From Trichoplusia ni (lineage: Eukaryota; Arthropoda; Insecta; Lepidoptera; Noctuidae), in the NCBI RefSeq assembly GCF_003590095.1, contig NC_039478.1, positions 8,990,001-9,054,000 on the forward strand: a stretch of DNA of 64,000 nucleotides, written 5' to 3'. A program made the translations under genes and the position numbers. Positions 13,801 to 26,811 of the stretch are shown in pieces. Below the pieces are notes generated by a model. The model ran no database searches and had not been told where the DNA came from. It worked only from the letters and a program-made list of their open reading frames with translations. The first letter of the stretch is position 1, and each line of letters opens with the position of its first letter.

Positions 13801-14499
13801 GCAAAATCCAAAGCTTAAAAAATAAGTCCTGTCATTTGTCCTCTGTTGTTTATCTGCACCCCATCTTACGGATAAATGCAATTTGTACCTATATCAGGTC
13901 ATCAAGATTTGCATCAACGTATTCGCGATTTTAAATCCAACTGCACACCCTTCCACACTTGCCAACCCTAAAAGCAAACGAATGGAAACAGATGAAAAAG
14001 CATTACCGCGGCTCTGATTGCGTAACGAGGTGATTGAACCATGGCGTGCGTGCGAAACAAATTGTACGCGATTGTTGCGACGTCGGCTTCAAGCCAAGCT
14101 CGGCCTTACTCTGCCGCAAACATTGCTGATTGACTTAAAGTTTGGCAGTCTTGCGTGAATTGGCATTTAGCTGAACAAGCGTTGGTATAATGTTCAGTTC
14201 ACTACGACCTCTATAAGGTTGTTGGCTTTGGCGACCTTCGTTGACAATGCAAGAGATGGGCACCGTATTTAAATTGTGATGAATGTAAATTAAATTATTT
14301 TATCGAGTAAGATCGTGGTCCATCAGTATATCATCGAAATAACATAAATTGTACTTGATTGTTTGAAGTTAGAAGAAAGTGCTTATCCTATTCGGAGTTC
14401 GCAAACCGCGAGCATGTCGCGATTCAAGCATCTGTGTTTCATCCCAATAATACTTGTTCTGAGTCTAGGTGTCTTCATGTAATTAAATAAATAAATAAA

Positions 14500-14716
14500 T
14501 GCGGACAACATCACATACATGGTTCCGAACCCAAAGTAAGTTTGCTAAAGCACCTGTCTTATGGAATTCAGATACAACGAAGGTACCACAAACACCCAGA
14601 CCCGAGACAATGTAGAAATGTGAATTTTTCACTGACCCGACCGGGGATCGAACCCTGGACCTCAGAGCTAGCGACACCTTGAAACCGGTGCGTACGCCAT
14701 TCGACCACGGAGGTCG
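14500..14716 (-). repeat. tRNA-derived SINE (family B), reverse copy
   Basis: On the minus strand the head spans about 14640-14716. It has an A-box region GTGGTCGAATGGCG and a B box GGTTCGATCCC. The body continues toward 14500 and ends beside a short AAAT array at 14485-14500. A forward-oriented piece of a related SINE tail (CTTGAATGTTTGTGAAACC) abuts it at 14722-14755, forming an inverted junction. Confidence 0.65.
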
Positions 14717-15429
14717 TCAAATTGTCTTGAATGTTTGTGAAACCCCCGCAACACGTCTTTCTAACGCTGTGTAAATTCATCTCTATTGATTAACCTGGAA
14801 TTAATTCCTTAATCTTGGAGTGGTTTCTTCAGTTTGAGGTATTCAAATTTTAAATAAGAATATAAGTCCGTTCATGTGTTATCTCTTGGTGTCATAACGG
14901 TATGTCCTCATAGTGAGTCATGGCACACCTGTTCCTCACACTCATAGGTAGTGAATGAAGCTATTTAATAATATTGATCGTTCCGACTTCATTCATGTAA
15001 ATCTTTTCCGTTTTTATGTTTGACTGGTTAATAAAAGTAAGATTTATGGGACAACCCTATTCGGTCTTTGCTTTGCTGTCAATATTTATGGTTTTAATTT
15101 GATTTGTTGGATTGGAAATTACAAATGAAGTTTTAAAAATATTTCGATGTTTTTGGTTACTGTTATATTGATATTGCCATAATCGTCTATGGGTTTTGAC
15201 TGAATGCCCTGAATCCTAAATAGGCCAGTGGTGAAAACATGGCGTCGACTATGGGAGTATAGGTCCAGCTCAGGGACATTCATTAACCTCCTTTTAACAC
15301 TGTATGCGAAAAGTATAACACTTTCTTAAGACCTAAGTTAGACTTTTAGACCTACAAAACCGTCCAACATAACCGCACGACCAACATATTTACCCTACAT
15401 ACTGCACTGTGATATAACAGCCAGTAATT

Positions 15430-15720
15430 AATACAGTAATACAGCGGGTTGCCGCCGCATTCCGAGGTATTGTTGCGCGATGCGCGTGCGCACCTCGCCG
15501 CGCTGCGATCAATGTCGCACTGCTCGTACTGTGTCAATGTTGTCGCGAAATAATATCGTTTAAGAACTCTTTTAAGTGAATTTTAAGAAGTTTTGATTTT
15601 AGTGATTTTGATAAAAAAAAATTCGTTTGTTGTAGAGAAAATAAAAAACAAGTGAATATTGACGTTATTGTGATTAAATACATTGTGTGTGGTGTGTTCG
15701 CAAAAAGTCTTTACTGAATT
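15430..15720 (+). promoter_or_regulatory. Candidate distal promoter and non-coding first exon of the myosin gene
   Basis: 15440-15530 is a CpG-rich patch (several CGCG and GCGC words) in very AT-rich surroundings. It is followed by a leader-like AT-rich stretch rich in AGTGA words. A weak splice donor CAA|GTGAAT follows 15651. The myosin start codon at 29920 lies just after a splice acceptor, so an upstream non-coding exon must exist. This patch is one candidate. No TATA box is evident and no transcript evidence is available. It could equally be a regulatory island or chance. Confidence 0.3.
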
Positions 15721-16059
15721 TTGAAAATTTCTTTGTTTGAAATGTCGAATCAATTCATCGCATTGTTTAATTGAATAATACAGATCTGTGAATAAATAGA
15801 CCTTGCATTATTAACATGATGCATGTTTAGCGTTTTCAATCAGATAGTTTCCATTTTAATTGGGTTGTATTTTCGTAACTTCTTTTTTTTAATACTGGCT
15901 GACTCCCTGCGACTTCTAGGATCTGTGTCTCTCTTCCAGTCTAAGCCTGATATTAAATACGCAAAATCTTTGGAAAACGTCCTATCTCGAAAAACTAACC
16001 TTTCTGGTAGCTTCAGAGATTCTCTCAAACAACATGTGGCATACATAAGCCACCACACC

Positions 16060-16185
16060 AAACCCACTTTGGCCTGACACGCCGCAGGTTCTATCCCGCC
16101 AGTACAAGCAGTTGTGTGATCCACGAATGCTTGTCCTGAATCTGGGTGTCTTTATGCATGTGACTTGAATGTTTGTGTAGTTTCA
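16060..16185 (+). repeat. Degenerate tRNA-derived SINE (family B)
   Basis: A decayed B box (CAGGTTCTATCCCGCC) lies at about 16085-16100, followed by the body motif GTGACTTGAATGTTTGTG at about 16160-16177. The same body motif is present in the copies at 42.2 and 50.9 kb. Confidence 0.5.
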
Positions 16186-16429
16186 CTAGAATAGTATTAG
16201 AAAAAGGGTATTTATTGTGTTGTGCATAATACACCTATCTCCTTGCTTTATTATATTTTTGTTCTGAGTGCCTGCTTATCCAGATTTGTAAAGAAGCAGG
16301 TCCATAACGAATTTACAATACTATTCAAATAGTAAATTTTACTTAATACTTCAGTAGATATTGCCTTAAAAAAATTTAAGGCCCCTATGAAGTCTAGCTC
16401 GGTTCTTAATAAGCTAATAAAATAAACAA

Positions 16430-16659
16430 ATGGAATGTTTGTGACGTCGTAATCTCTGGACTTACTGTAACGATTTTGGTTGCTTTTTTTACTATTAGAC
16501 AGCTATGTTTGTCAAATACATAATTATATCCTTATTATTTTTCTGTCCTTTTATCGATTCTAATAAGGGTTAGATCCCTTATTCGTCTCCATAGACACTT
16601 GTTCTTTTTTGATAACTCGAAAGATACCGATCAACGAATTACGCATGGGTCAGCTAGTC
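16430..16659 (+). mobile_element. 3' part of a Helitron-like element
   Basis: Ends CATGGGTCAGCTAG|T at 16659, matching the 3' end of the element at 35093-35374. The 5' limit is uncertain. Confidence 0.35.
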
Positions 16660-17045
16660 TAAATGTTTTTTTGCTCTAAATTCCCACATTTTTGCTTGAA
16701 CAACCACACACATAGTATTTGAAACAATAATATTGCAGTTAGCGTTGTTTAGAGGTTTGTTTACGCCGTGTTTTGTTGACATTCCACTTTCTTGTGTTTC
16801 GTTTGACATTTTGTACATAGCTATAGTAGCTATAGTTGTTCTGTGGACATGAAGGAGAGTGATTGTATATTCTGAGAGATGGATTTGGCTGATAAGAATA
16901 TTCGACAGTACTGGCTGGCTAAATGGGTTCGTATTTATTTGTATTAAACCTCCTTACTAATGCACTTATTTGTGTAAAGGTTACCTTTATTGTTAGCTTT
17001 GAATATCCGATCGCTAGGTATCACTTAAAAGATGCATAGGGATTC

Positions 17046-17134
17046 CTACTCGCGACCCAGCCGCGTCAGCTCATGATAAAGATCCGAAACTAGTCGGACA
17101 ATCCCGATAAATACGCGTGAGTAAACCATTGCAT
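17046..17134 (-). repeat. Unnamed interspersed repeat (CCCGACTAGTTTCGG family), copy 2
   Basis: Reverse orientation. It has CTCGCGACCCAGCCGCG, then CCGAAACTAGTCGGAC, then ACGCGTGAGTAAACC, the last being the family's left end, also seen at 38599 and 41030. Confidence 0.65.
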
Positions 17135-18083
17135 CATTTGATAATAAAAACAAATAGGTATAAAAATAAAAATAAAACAGTACTTAAGTACCTCTTAACT
17201 TATTTCAATGAGTCTATATCTCAAGACGCTAAGGTACATTAATAAACAAACGTTTTATATTCTTTAAAACATCTTTAAGCGTATCACAGACAAAAGAAAT
17301 CCAATCTACAATCGCAAAACTATTTTCCGCTCATCAATGCCATAAAGACTCGATTTCATAGACTAACATTTTTTTTAACTTACAACATTCGTTCATTACT
17401 TCAATTTAATTGAATACATCGCTTGAATGAGTCGGCTTCGCTATTAATAGCTTCGCCATTGTATACTATCATTCTTCTACGTTGCTTGATGCCATAGACT
17501 GAGTAAAAGTTGTAGACGCGTCGCTCTGGAAATTGGCAGAAAATTACAGTTTTTTAGATTGGTCTTTGTGGTTATTTAGATTTAAAAGGATTTTGTGATC
17601 AGAAAAAAATACAAACACACCAAATTGTGTGTAAATTTACTTTCACTTTCGTTAATAAGTTTAATTAAACATTGTTTTTTAGAGAAGTGAAATATAGTTT
17701 TAAAACACGTATTGGAAAAAAATAATAACTTTTTATTCAAATTCCTGCTGTCACTTCAAACTGCTAAATCACAGATGTTGGAATTAAGAACGTATGAAAT
17801 TAATTTGTAACTTTATTATACGCATAATGCTGCTATTATTTACCCCTATCTGTTTATCTATGGTCTATAACTGTAGCCAACATTGAATTATGTAGCACTA
17901 GAATAGCAATTCAAAACAATGATCATGTTCCACGCGGAAAGCGGAGCTGTTGTATCGACGCTCCTGATTGGTTAGAATTGTTTACGGCTATTGCGTTAAC
18001 GATTCTGATTGGACAAATAAGACGAGTCCGAGTATTGAGCGTTGGGGGCCTACCGATGCCTCTAATATTAATACTGTTTTATT

Positions 18084-18130
18084 TGAGCTAGACGCCGCTC
18101 TATGTCATGTAATGCGCTGTCTCGCTTCCA
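18084..18130 (+). repeat. ~50-bp quasi-palindromic repeat, copy 3
   Basis: Contains GCCGCTCTATG, ATGTAATGCGCTGTCTCGC and the CTTCCAC end. The left GTGGAAG end is degraded to GAGCTAG. Confidence 0.5.
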
Positions 18131-21100
18131 CAGCAACTGTCTTTATTCAAGAGTTGGTTGTTGGTGAGATTCCCGTGTCCCAAGTTATTTATTGAGTGTA
18201 ATTTTTAAATCGAAAAAGTTCTAGGATTTTTAGTTCTTTCTAGACGTACGCTTATGTTCATGATGATCTGTAGATTGGACCTCATTGGTTGTGATTAGCG
18301 TTCTATTTTTAAGTTTTTTTTTCATCTATTCATAGTTGTAGTTGGCTTGTAAGTCTATAGAGTTGGCTTTCTTTGACATCCATATTTTGTTGCATTTTCA
18401 GGTTGTAGTTTCAAATTAATAAATAACTTTGTAGATGGTTCAATCCTAGCGTGGGCAAAGGACCAATTTGAATTTTATAGTTATGTGAAATTTCTTTATG
18501 ATTTTTTAAGACTCCTTTGGCAAACGTTGACGGAAAACATCATGAGGTAACTTGGATTTCTAATATCGGAATCTGTATCACCAATCCGCAGTGAGCGGTA
18601 ATCTAGTCCCCCTAGATTTAAAAAGTGGTTTTCAAGGAAAATTGTACCTCATCATTTTCCCCTTGGTATTTGATAAATATTTTTTTTGCAATATTTCTTG
18701 ATCTCTGACTAATCGTGACATGTTACTGGTATGTAAATATGAGTAAAACAAAATGTAAAACTGTATTGTATCGTAAACAGGTAATAAAAGTTGAACCAAA
18801 ACACGATGTTACTTGTTCTACGAGTCTTTAACCTGTTGGCACCGTTTTTTAGGGATCCGTAGCCGGATTTATAGGTAATTAAATCCGCAAGAACTGTTGT
18901 GTTGTTTAGACAAAATAAGTAATAATAAGAGAATGTGTTCTAACTTAATCACGTATTGTTGAAAGAGTTTTTACACAAAGTTAAGGTTAGGTTTAGGAAA
19001 AATATTGATAAACTATTCTTATTTAGCAACGACGTAAAATAAATGCCACTTAGAATATAGCTATTTAAATAAAAACCGAAACCTTGAAAGTTTCAATTTT
19101 CATTAGTTAAAGACATCTTCAAATAAATTTATTGAAATATATTTTGTGTCAGCCATTATATCATGCCACATATGGAGAACATAAATAAAATTCTTTCTAC
19201 GGAACCATTATGAAGACATTTCTTACTTGACCGCTATTATTACGTATGTACAACATATTTATGCTGATCGTGACGCGACTTACCGCTATTCCCGAGGCTG
19301 AAAACGTGTTTAGATTTTGAATTTATTAAACGACACATATTTATGTGTTGGCAACACTGACATGATTTGTTCTGTTCTACTGTATTGTTTCGACATGTTA
19401 CACGCTTGCTTGGAATGTGGAAAAAGGAGGTTTTAAGCTTTGAACTGTGAATTGCGGTTTTGTGTATGCTCGAGTTGCAAGTTCGATTCCTACGCAAGCA
19501 CTCAATGATGTACCATTGGAGTAGTTATTTTGCGGTCCTATGCTTGGAATTGAAATGCATGTTCATTTGCAATGCAAGCAAGCACTCTGAAGACTTCTCC
19601 AAAGTTATTATGTACTCTCTTGATTATTATAAAACACTGACAAACTGTGAAAGATAACATCGTGAGGAAATCTTGTTTTTTTTTTTTATGTAGCCTGCTT
19701 TAGATCCCACTGCTGGGCAAAGGACTCCCCCTAACTCTTCCACACTTCTCTATTTTCTTAAATCTTATTAAAATTAATCTTAATCTTATTATAGGAAATC
19801 TTGATTACAAATGTTTTAATCTTTGGACACGTCGCAAATACGTCGTCTCAGAAAAAAATTACCGCGCCCTACCTTTTCTATTTGTTTTAATATCGCAGCG
19901 CCTTACTATTCTATACATTTTGTATAAAAATATAAAAGATAAAAATGATCAACGATTCTGGGAGTTTATATTCACAAATCAGGATGTTGTCTGTTTAAGA
20001 CTCTGGACTTTTCAAACAAACGAAAACTAATGATTTATCTAATATCTCCTCGTTGAATCTGTAAAAGTAATCAGTAGTTACATTGGACTATCTACAGCCA
20101 TTCCCTGCCGGCTAATATCATTACGACATCCATTAACGCTTGACGCATTCCTTCTATTTCCTACTAATTGAATTGTCGTATTATCGTCTGTCTACTTAAC
20201 GTTAGTTAGTATTGAGTTATATAAGTAATATCTTATTATATCACATCTGTTTACTTGATGAAGGCTAAACTTGCCTTATGTCACCAAAAAGACAATAATA
20301 AGGTTTTGTTCATAACTTGGCTGATTTGATCTCATGGATGGATTTTCGCGATAGTTGGTGTTGAAGCTCATACTGAACAAAATTTTCGAATTGAATCAAA
20401 ATAGAAAAAGGAGAATCTCATCCGTTAAAACTAAAAGATGTCTGATTTATTCGCGTTTAATAAATGATCATGGATTCAAAAAATGTTCAGCAATATCATA
20501 ATTCCATCACCCCATAATTTGATCATTTTCAAGTTATACACAAATACCAGTCTCAGTCCGACCCAGCTAACTAATTAAGATTGTCAATCTGAATCGTAAG
20601 TTTGCAGTATCTGCAAAACATTTAGAATTTTCAGCATTGTGATTATATTTCTCTCACCATCAAACACATCTATAATTCAACGCATTCTCTATGAGACCCT
20701 TCACCAATCTACAAACAAATCAATTCTAATCCTTAAGGACACACATCCTGTTATCCCGTATAACAATTGCTACAGATATAAAAGTGGTACGCGGGTTAAT
20801 AATGGCGGCCTGTCATGGCGTCATCGCGTCTCCGTGGAATCGGGTCAATGTCCACTGACCGGGATATGGGATACGAGGCCTTTCTCCTGATGAAATGTGT
20901 TTTTGAAATTGGAATATGTTTTTTGGAGATGTATTTTTTACTCTTTTTTTTGTAAGCGCCTGTATTTTGCTGTGAAAATGTGATTAATACTTTTTAGGGA
21001 TTTAAATTGGAGCCATTTTTTTCTTATTTTTTTGTTAGCGCCTGAATTAGTGATGATATAAACTTACTAGTAATAGATCTTGTTCCGTCTACAAGACAAG

Positions 21101-21804
21101 TTTCATTTTATCATTCTTTATTACCTTTATTTTGCATCTGTGACAAAAAACAAATATCATTGGATCGTTAGTTGGCCGAAATATCTGAAATTTGTATCAT
21201 ATACTCGTAAGTCTTAAAATTATTGATTTACGTAAAAAACAAACTTCAAGGACAAACATTACTGACCCAACCTTCTATTTTTAAATCTCCGTTTGACGTG
21301 AAGGTCATGGCTATAGAAAGGACTTATTAATTCCCGCCAAAAAAAAACTCAGACAGTCTAAAGTATTTGAGCACTGGCCTCTATTATGATACGCTGATAT
21401 TGCGATCTTTTTCAATTTCTTAAATCAGTTACTACTAATAGTAGTAAAATTCAAATAGTAATAATTTACTATTTGAAATTTGCCTTATTCGCGGTAATAA
21501 GTCAATAGTCGAAGATCGTTGGACCAACAGACATTGAAGTAAAAGTAGTTTGATAGCAAACGGTCTGGTAGTAGTGGCAGCGATTGGCCAGCTTGCTTTT
21601 GTCTGTACTTCCACGTATCCCGGATGCACCTGCTCCCTGCTCATCCAGATTTATCAAAATTAGTTCAGCGTTGATAAGTAACAAGCACGCAAACAGAGAC
21701 GCATTAACTTTCGCGTTAATAATATAAATGAGAAGTAATAGGGATGATGACAAATTTTTTTTGCAGTGTCCGTCTTGTAGATTTTTGTATAATAATGGAT
21801 ACGT

Positions 21805-22055
21805 ATTTTTTTATTTGTCCTGCGAACATAAATTTACCAAATTACAGTGAATGAAACTTACGCGTGACGTCACGATTGAGTATAAATTTCACTCTATCGT
21901 TACATCACAAGCCCCTTCTCCTAAACTTTAAAGCAGTTAATCTTTGTCAATTCTAGTTTTTCTGAAAAAGGAAAAAATACGTGTCTCATACTTTTCAATT
22001 ATCTAACTGAGGGACTAATGAGATTTTGCTTTTTATACCCAGTCATCATTCCTAT
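21805..22055 (+). repeat. Interspersed repeat pair member 1 (TTTGTCCTGCGAACATAAA family)
   Basis: Shares an ordered set of motifs with 37391-37645: GTCCTGCGAACATAAAT, ACAGTGAATGAAACTTACGC, CACTTTAAAGC-like, TATCTAACTGA and TACCCAGTCATCAT. The pair are diverged copies of a non-coding element of unknown class. Confidence 0.6.
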
Positions 22056-23401
22056 TAGTCATTCACGGTCATGTCAAGTGAAAATAATCGACCATTTTAT
22101 GAAGCTAACAGTAATTTTGTAGAGAAATACCAAGTTCAGCATACACTAGTAGAGGCCAGTGTTTTTAGGTAACCTTGACTATGTCCTATGAGTCAGATCA
22201 GGCGACCCGTTAGATTTAATCAGGTCTTGACATTAAATATGTTAATAGTATGTTGGTAAGTATGTTTTAGTGTCTTAAGTTTCTAAATCTATAAAATAAC
22301 GATTACGTAATGCAGAAGTTATTATATTTATAAAAATGGCTTCGTGAATCTATATATGCAAGAATTTTGAATAAGGGCCGTTGAAATACGTGATTTTTTT
22401 TAATTATTTTTATAATATGTTACCAAATTATTTTTACGAAGGATCTAATTAATGAAAATACCCTAAACCATCTGGATACAGGTAGATTTGGCAAACAAGT
22501 TATGCTTAAATTTTGCTTTTCGATGTAATGTACATTTTTGCAAACGGTACTTCCAGTTTTTCCCATTAATTACCATTATTTCATTTTAGTATTACAAATC
22601 TTTCAACTAATTAGGGCATTTAGTTATAAAATTAATTGACCGAACATTTCCTTATTTTATTGCATTGCGATTGTCTGAATCATACATAACTGAATGAAAA
22701 ATACTGTTAGTGTACAATGAACCATACACCAGCGTAATTAGACTAGCAAAAAACGACCTTATTACGTTGATTTAAGATCGATATAAATTGTAATTTGTCT
22801 CAGTACAGTAAAGCACACAGCGGTTTATTCGTTGAACAAAATTATTCCTTATTGCGTTGACTTAAAGTAAGTGCAATTTTTGCAATGTACAATTAACCCC
22901 GTCCAAGTGATATTTTCTTTGAACGAAAACCGGCCTTGTTGCTTTTATTTAAACTATATTATTTGTAATGCAGTAAATAAGGTTTACTGTACAAGTAACA
23001 CAATTTCAAGCTCATTAGGAATATTGTAGTATCGCCTTTCTCTTTATTACTATTTTCTACGTGTGCTTGATGTCGTTAATTCTTTAACGAAATGTGTCAC
23101 GTATATGCATCCAGTATCTGCAATTATGAAGAAACATTTCTGTTAGCAAAAATGAATAATTAAGTGATGTGGTATTTGTTTTAGTTCTGACTCCAACTTT
23201 TATATTCTTTCATTTTTTCATTTAAAACAATGTCAAAATCATACACCACGTTTACCATGACCGGACCATGTCAATAGGTATTGTAAACAGTGCCTACATG
23301 AAGACGTCGAACGGATTCTGAAGTATATCGTGTTTGTTTTATTTAAAAAAAAAAACCATCCCATGGAAGCTGTAGGTAAATATGTGATTATAAGTTTGTA
23401 G

Positions 23402-23499
23402 TGGCAGTCGCTCCTTGTAAAACACTGGTACTTAGCTGAATCTGGTTAGATTGGAAGCCGACCCCACCACAGTTGGGAAAAGGCTAGGCCGATGATGAA
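23402..23499 (+). repeat. 5S-SINE tail or LINE 3' end
   Basis: Matches only the last ~100 bases of the element at 7107-7463, from GGCAGTCGCTCCTTGTAAAA to AGGCTAGGCCGATGATGA. It is either a 5'-truncated SINE or the 3' end of the LINE partner that shares this tail. Confidence 0.65.
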
Positions 23500-25559
23500 G
23501 TTTGTAATGTATAAGTTTTAATTAAAAACAAACTGAAATGAAAAGATAACTTTTTGACATCCTTATCTTCTAGACAAGAGACGTCAACTTTCTTAAAACT
23601 TCCAAAAAAGAACATTTTTATGATCACAAAAAATCACCTTTAAAAATGAAAAGTTTTCATCTACTATCAAAATTGCTCGCTGTAAAATGTCTGCTTTAAA
23701 CCTTGAATTCCATATAAAATTCCTATCAACGTCATTCCATTACTGATTGGATGTCAAGTGCTTTGAACGATTGCCAATTTGCCAATATCCTGTGGACGGT
23801 CCGAGTCATCTATCCTGAGTACCTGCCTCAAAATATTGGCACGTAATTCACTTTGCACACTTTATTCAACTCATATTTGCGCTCCGCTCTCTGTGTGAGT
23901 AACCCTTGTCAATGTACAGTGATGTCGTGTACTAACACAGCTTTCATTTGTGTGTCACTGTCACACATATAAAATCTTCCGTATTAAGTATACAATTGGG
24001 ATCGCACGCACACATAGCGCCGCGCATACACATGAGTTGAACTGTCCGGAACAGACTGTTTTAGTTAGTCTATACTAATATTATTATTGTCGAAGTATTT
24101 GCTTACATTAACTATCGTCGTTATGGATTCTAAGATGTATTTGTGTTCATAAAACATTAAAAGTTTACTCCGATTAAATATCTTTAGCTTTTAAGTGTTT
24201 AGGAGAGTAATTTAAAGATTGAGTTTAGATTTTTATTGAGTGTAGACTCTACGACAGCTAAGGAATTAAAGGAGACCCTGGTTTTTATTTTAGATAACGT
24301 CAGATGGTAAAAAATATCATTAGCTGATTGAATTATGTACGGGAGAATCAACATTTCACTCACGGGAGATTCAAGTCAAGAGATACAAATTCAAGAGATT
24401 TAATCAAGAGATGATTAAAGTCCGTTTTAAGACATGTAGAATTAAATATGTTGTGTTTCACTGCCATTAACCTCTACAATCCAAAAAGTATTGACTGCTT
24501 TCCCAAAAAATATTTCAGAAATGTTAAGGTCCTCTGCTACCCAGACTTCTAAATCCTAAATTACTGCTGTTTCAATCTTCTCGTCAATGATGAACGGAAT
24601 TCCATTATAAATAACTTTAAAATAGGTTATTTATGAAGCTATAAATCGTGCTATTTAAAGACCTGTCGGCTCATCATCTATTTTCAAATACGTTCAATTT
24701 TTACCTCAACCGCTTGATAGAGTGGATTCCTGCTATGACCAGAGAAGTTGTGTGGTTTATAATATAACTTTTGTTATGTATATAATAATACTAATATAAT
24801 AATACTTTTGTAATGTAACAGCGCGCCAGTTTGAAGAAATTGCAAACCTACAATTGAAATTTTCGCACATTGTTCATGTTTAGAGCAGTAATTGTAATAA
24901 TTATGATAAATTCCGTACCAAAAGACCAAATATTGACCAAAAATCTATCTAGAAATTAAAACTTGAATTAAAAGATTTTGTCATTTTTAACTTTGTTCTC
25001 TTCTCCTCTTAAAATCATCCAAAAAATCATTCATCTATCTCAAACAATTCTAAATCCAATCCTGTTTGTTATGAACAGAATCCAAATCTTTGCACACATC
25101 CCATTATCAAAACCGTCATTTCCGTAACACACTATACATTAAGACCAGTCTTCTACAATCATTGTCTTCTAGATCATGACCCATTTCTTAAAAGAATGTT
25201 GACCCGACTACTGCGTCACCTCTCAATTTGTATGCGCGCACGCATCTGATTCACATCGCGTGCTCCTACGGTGGAGAATGCGTTGACACCGACGCGTTTT
25301 ACTTATTTACATCATGTGACACTGTTTTATGGAGTTAGAAGCTTCAGTCGAGATTGGATTATGACGTTTAGATGCTTGTGTCAAACTAGTAAATATACTA
25401 GCACTTGGTTACGAAGCAATATTGCCTTAACCATTTAAAGAAAAAAGATTAGCATTACGGAGTTTTCGGTAAGCCGTAGAAAGGACATAAATCTGTTATC
25501 TAAAAGATATTTTAAAGCGTTTCTTTCAAACGATTCTCCCGAATTCCTCTGTTCAAGAC

Positions 25560-25594
25560 GTTGGACTGAAAGAGTGTACGTCTTTCAGTCCAAC
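25560..25594. repeat. Perfect 14-bp inverted repeat (hairpin)
   Basis: The arms are 25560-25573 and 25581-25594, exact reverse complements, with a 7-base loop. The arm is GTTGGACTGAAAGA. It could form a small hairpin in RNA or DNA. No known motif. Confidence 0.8.
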
Positions 25595-26090
25595 AGACTT
25601 TAGACGGACCGACGCTAGACGGAATTTGTACCTCGTGTCACGCGTTTTAAAGCATATTGGCAATACCGGTACGTTTATTTAATTTCACCAGTGAGAGAGA
25701 CATAGAAAGTCGAAGAAGACACAAGCAATATTCTTATGTTAGAAGCGATACAACGATTACTCCCATCACTTTTACACCGATATCTAAATTTATTTTCTAT
25801 TCCTTCTTTCGCAGTTCTGCTTCAAGAGATGTCTTGCCAAAAGCATTTGCTTTGTACACCTCTTTCATTTTCTGTTCTTGTGTAATATTCAATTGTAAAA
25901 TGTATTCGTACTTATAGACTTTATTTGTATTCCTGTACATCTGATACACAACGTAAGCTCAGAATGCGGCGACAGTTATTTTATAGAATCGTTGTATAAC
26001 GGGAGTATGTCGCTATTGTTTATACGCATATTTAGTTCTGTATTGTCTATTTAAATGGTTTTGTTTGATATTGCGTTATTTATATTGTTA

Positions 26091-26285
26091 TTAGATGCAG
26101 ATTCTTCGCGGCACGTAAGGTTGACACACTACTTTAAAACATTTTTTTCCATTCCGTAAAAATACTTCGGCTTGCCGCATCCAGCATCCGCCTGCAGTCT
26201 TTCGCAAGTCGTCATCCCACCTGGCCAATGGGCGTCCTACACTACATTTGCCGAGTCGCGGTCTCCACTCAAGAACTCGATGCTG
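26091..26285 (-). pseudogene. LINE reverse-transcriptase C-terminal remnant (reverse)
   Basis: On the minus strand the frame reads VGRPLARWDDDLRK followed by AGGCWMRQA, the conserved C-terminal end of insect RTE/CR1-like LINE polyproteins (usually GRPxxRWxDDI/L..WxxxA). Only this end survives, and the piece is 5' truncated. It abuts a forward-oriented fragment of the same type at 26280-26385. Confidence 0.7.
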
Positions 26286-26385
26286 GATGCGGCAAGCCAA
26301 AGACAGGGCGCTATGGCGCACATTGGGGAAGGCCTACATATGTCCAGCAATGGCTAAAGGCTGATGATGATAATGATGAAAAATA
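26280..26385 (+). repeat. LINE 3'-end fragment (forward)
   Basis: Forward-oriented continuation beginning ATGCTGGATGCGGCAAGCC and passing GGAAGGCCTACATATGTCC. It ends in a GATGATGATAATGATGA tail, the usual 3' terminus of these LINEs. With the reverse fragment before it, it forms a tail-out inverted arrangement. Confidence 0.65.
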
Positions 26386-26811
26386 CTTTAGAAACAAGAC
26401 TATTTTTATTTAAAAGTGATTTTGTAAATAAGTTTCGAAAATTCCTAAAAAGGGCTTGTAAAAAAACTTTGAATTTGAGTTCATTCGAACCCCATTTTGA
26501 TTCCCCAGACTTTGAATAAATCTTTTTAGTTTCACTCATTTTCCAATCTAGATAGCAATTAAAGATCGCCACACACGATCCACGACCAAGTGTTACAGAT
26601 CGTCGCGATAAATAACGCTGTGTGACAACTTGTTAACCTATTCGCCTAGAAGCAATTAATACCAATTAGAAGGAATAAATGCTGTTTGTAAGCAGATAAT
26701 GTGTGTGAACAGTATTTATTGAATTATGATAATGGATGGTAGGCGTTGCTCTACATTAAGTAGATACTTGAAGGACCGCGTATCTAAAGTCTGTTCTTGG
26801 TCCTTCGGTAC

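Larger units (their letters stand above)
1..15429. other. Gene-poor 5' flank or upstream intron with scattered repeats
   Basis: No coding exon could be supported here. The open frames are all under 100 codons, have no recognisable domain, and several only run through repeats. The region holds copies of the repeat families listed separately (SINEs near 1.9, 6.6, 7.1 and 14.5 kb; Helitron-like elements near 7.8 and 8.3 kb; ~50-bp quasi-palindromes near 1.55 and 3.44 kb). Two diverged, related repeats lie at about 12385-12600 and 13025-13245, sharing a GATTTYGTTGA motif followed by a T-run. Whether this is intergenic DNA or an early intron of the myosin gene depends on where that gene's first exon lies, which cannot be decided from sequence alone. 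Confidence 0.6.

Noticed and set aside
15840..16124. 94-codon minus-strand frame
   Set aside because: It runs through a degraded SINE and has no domain.
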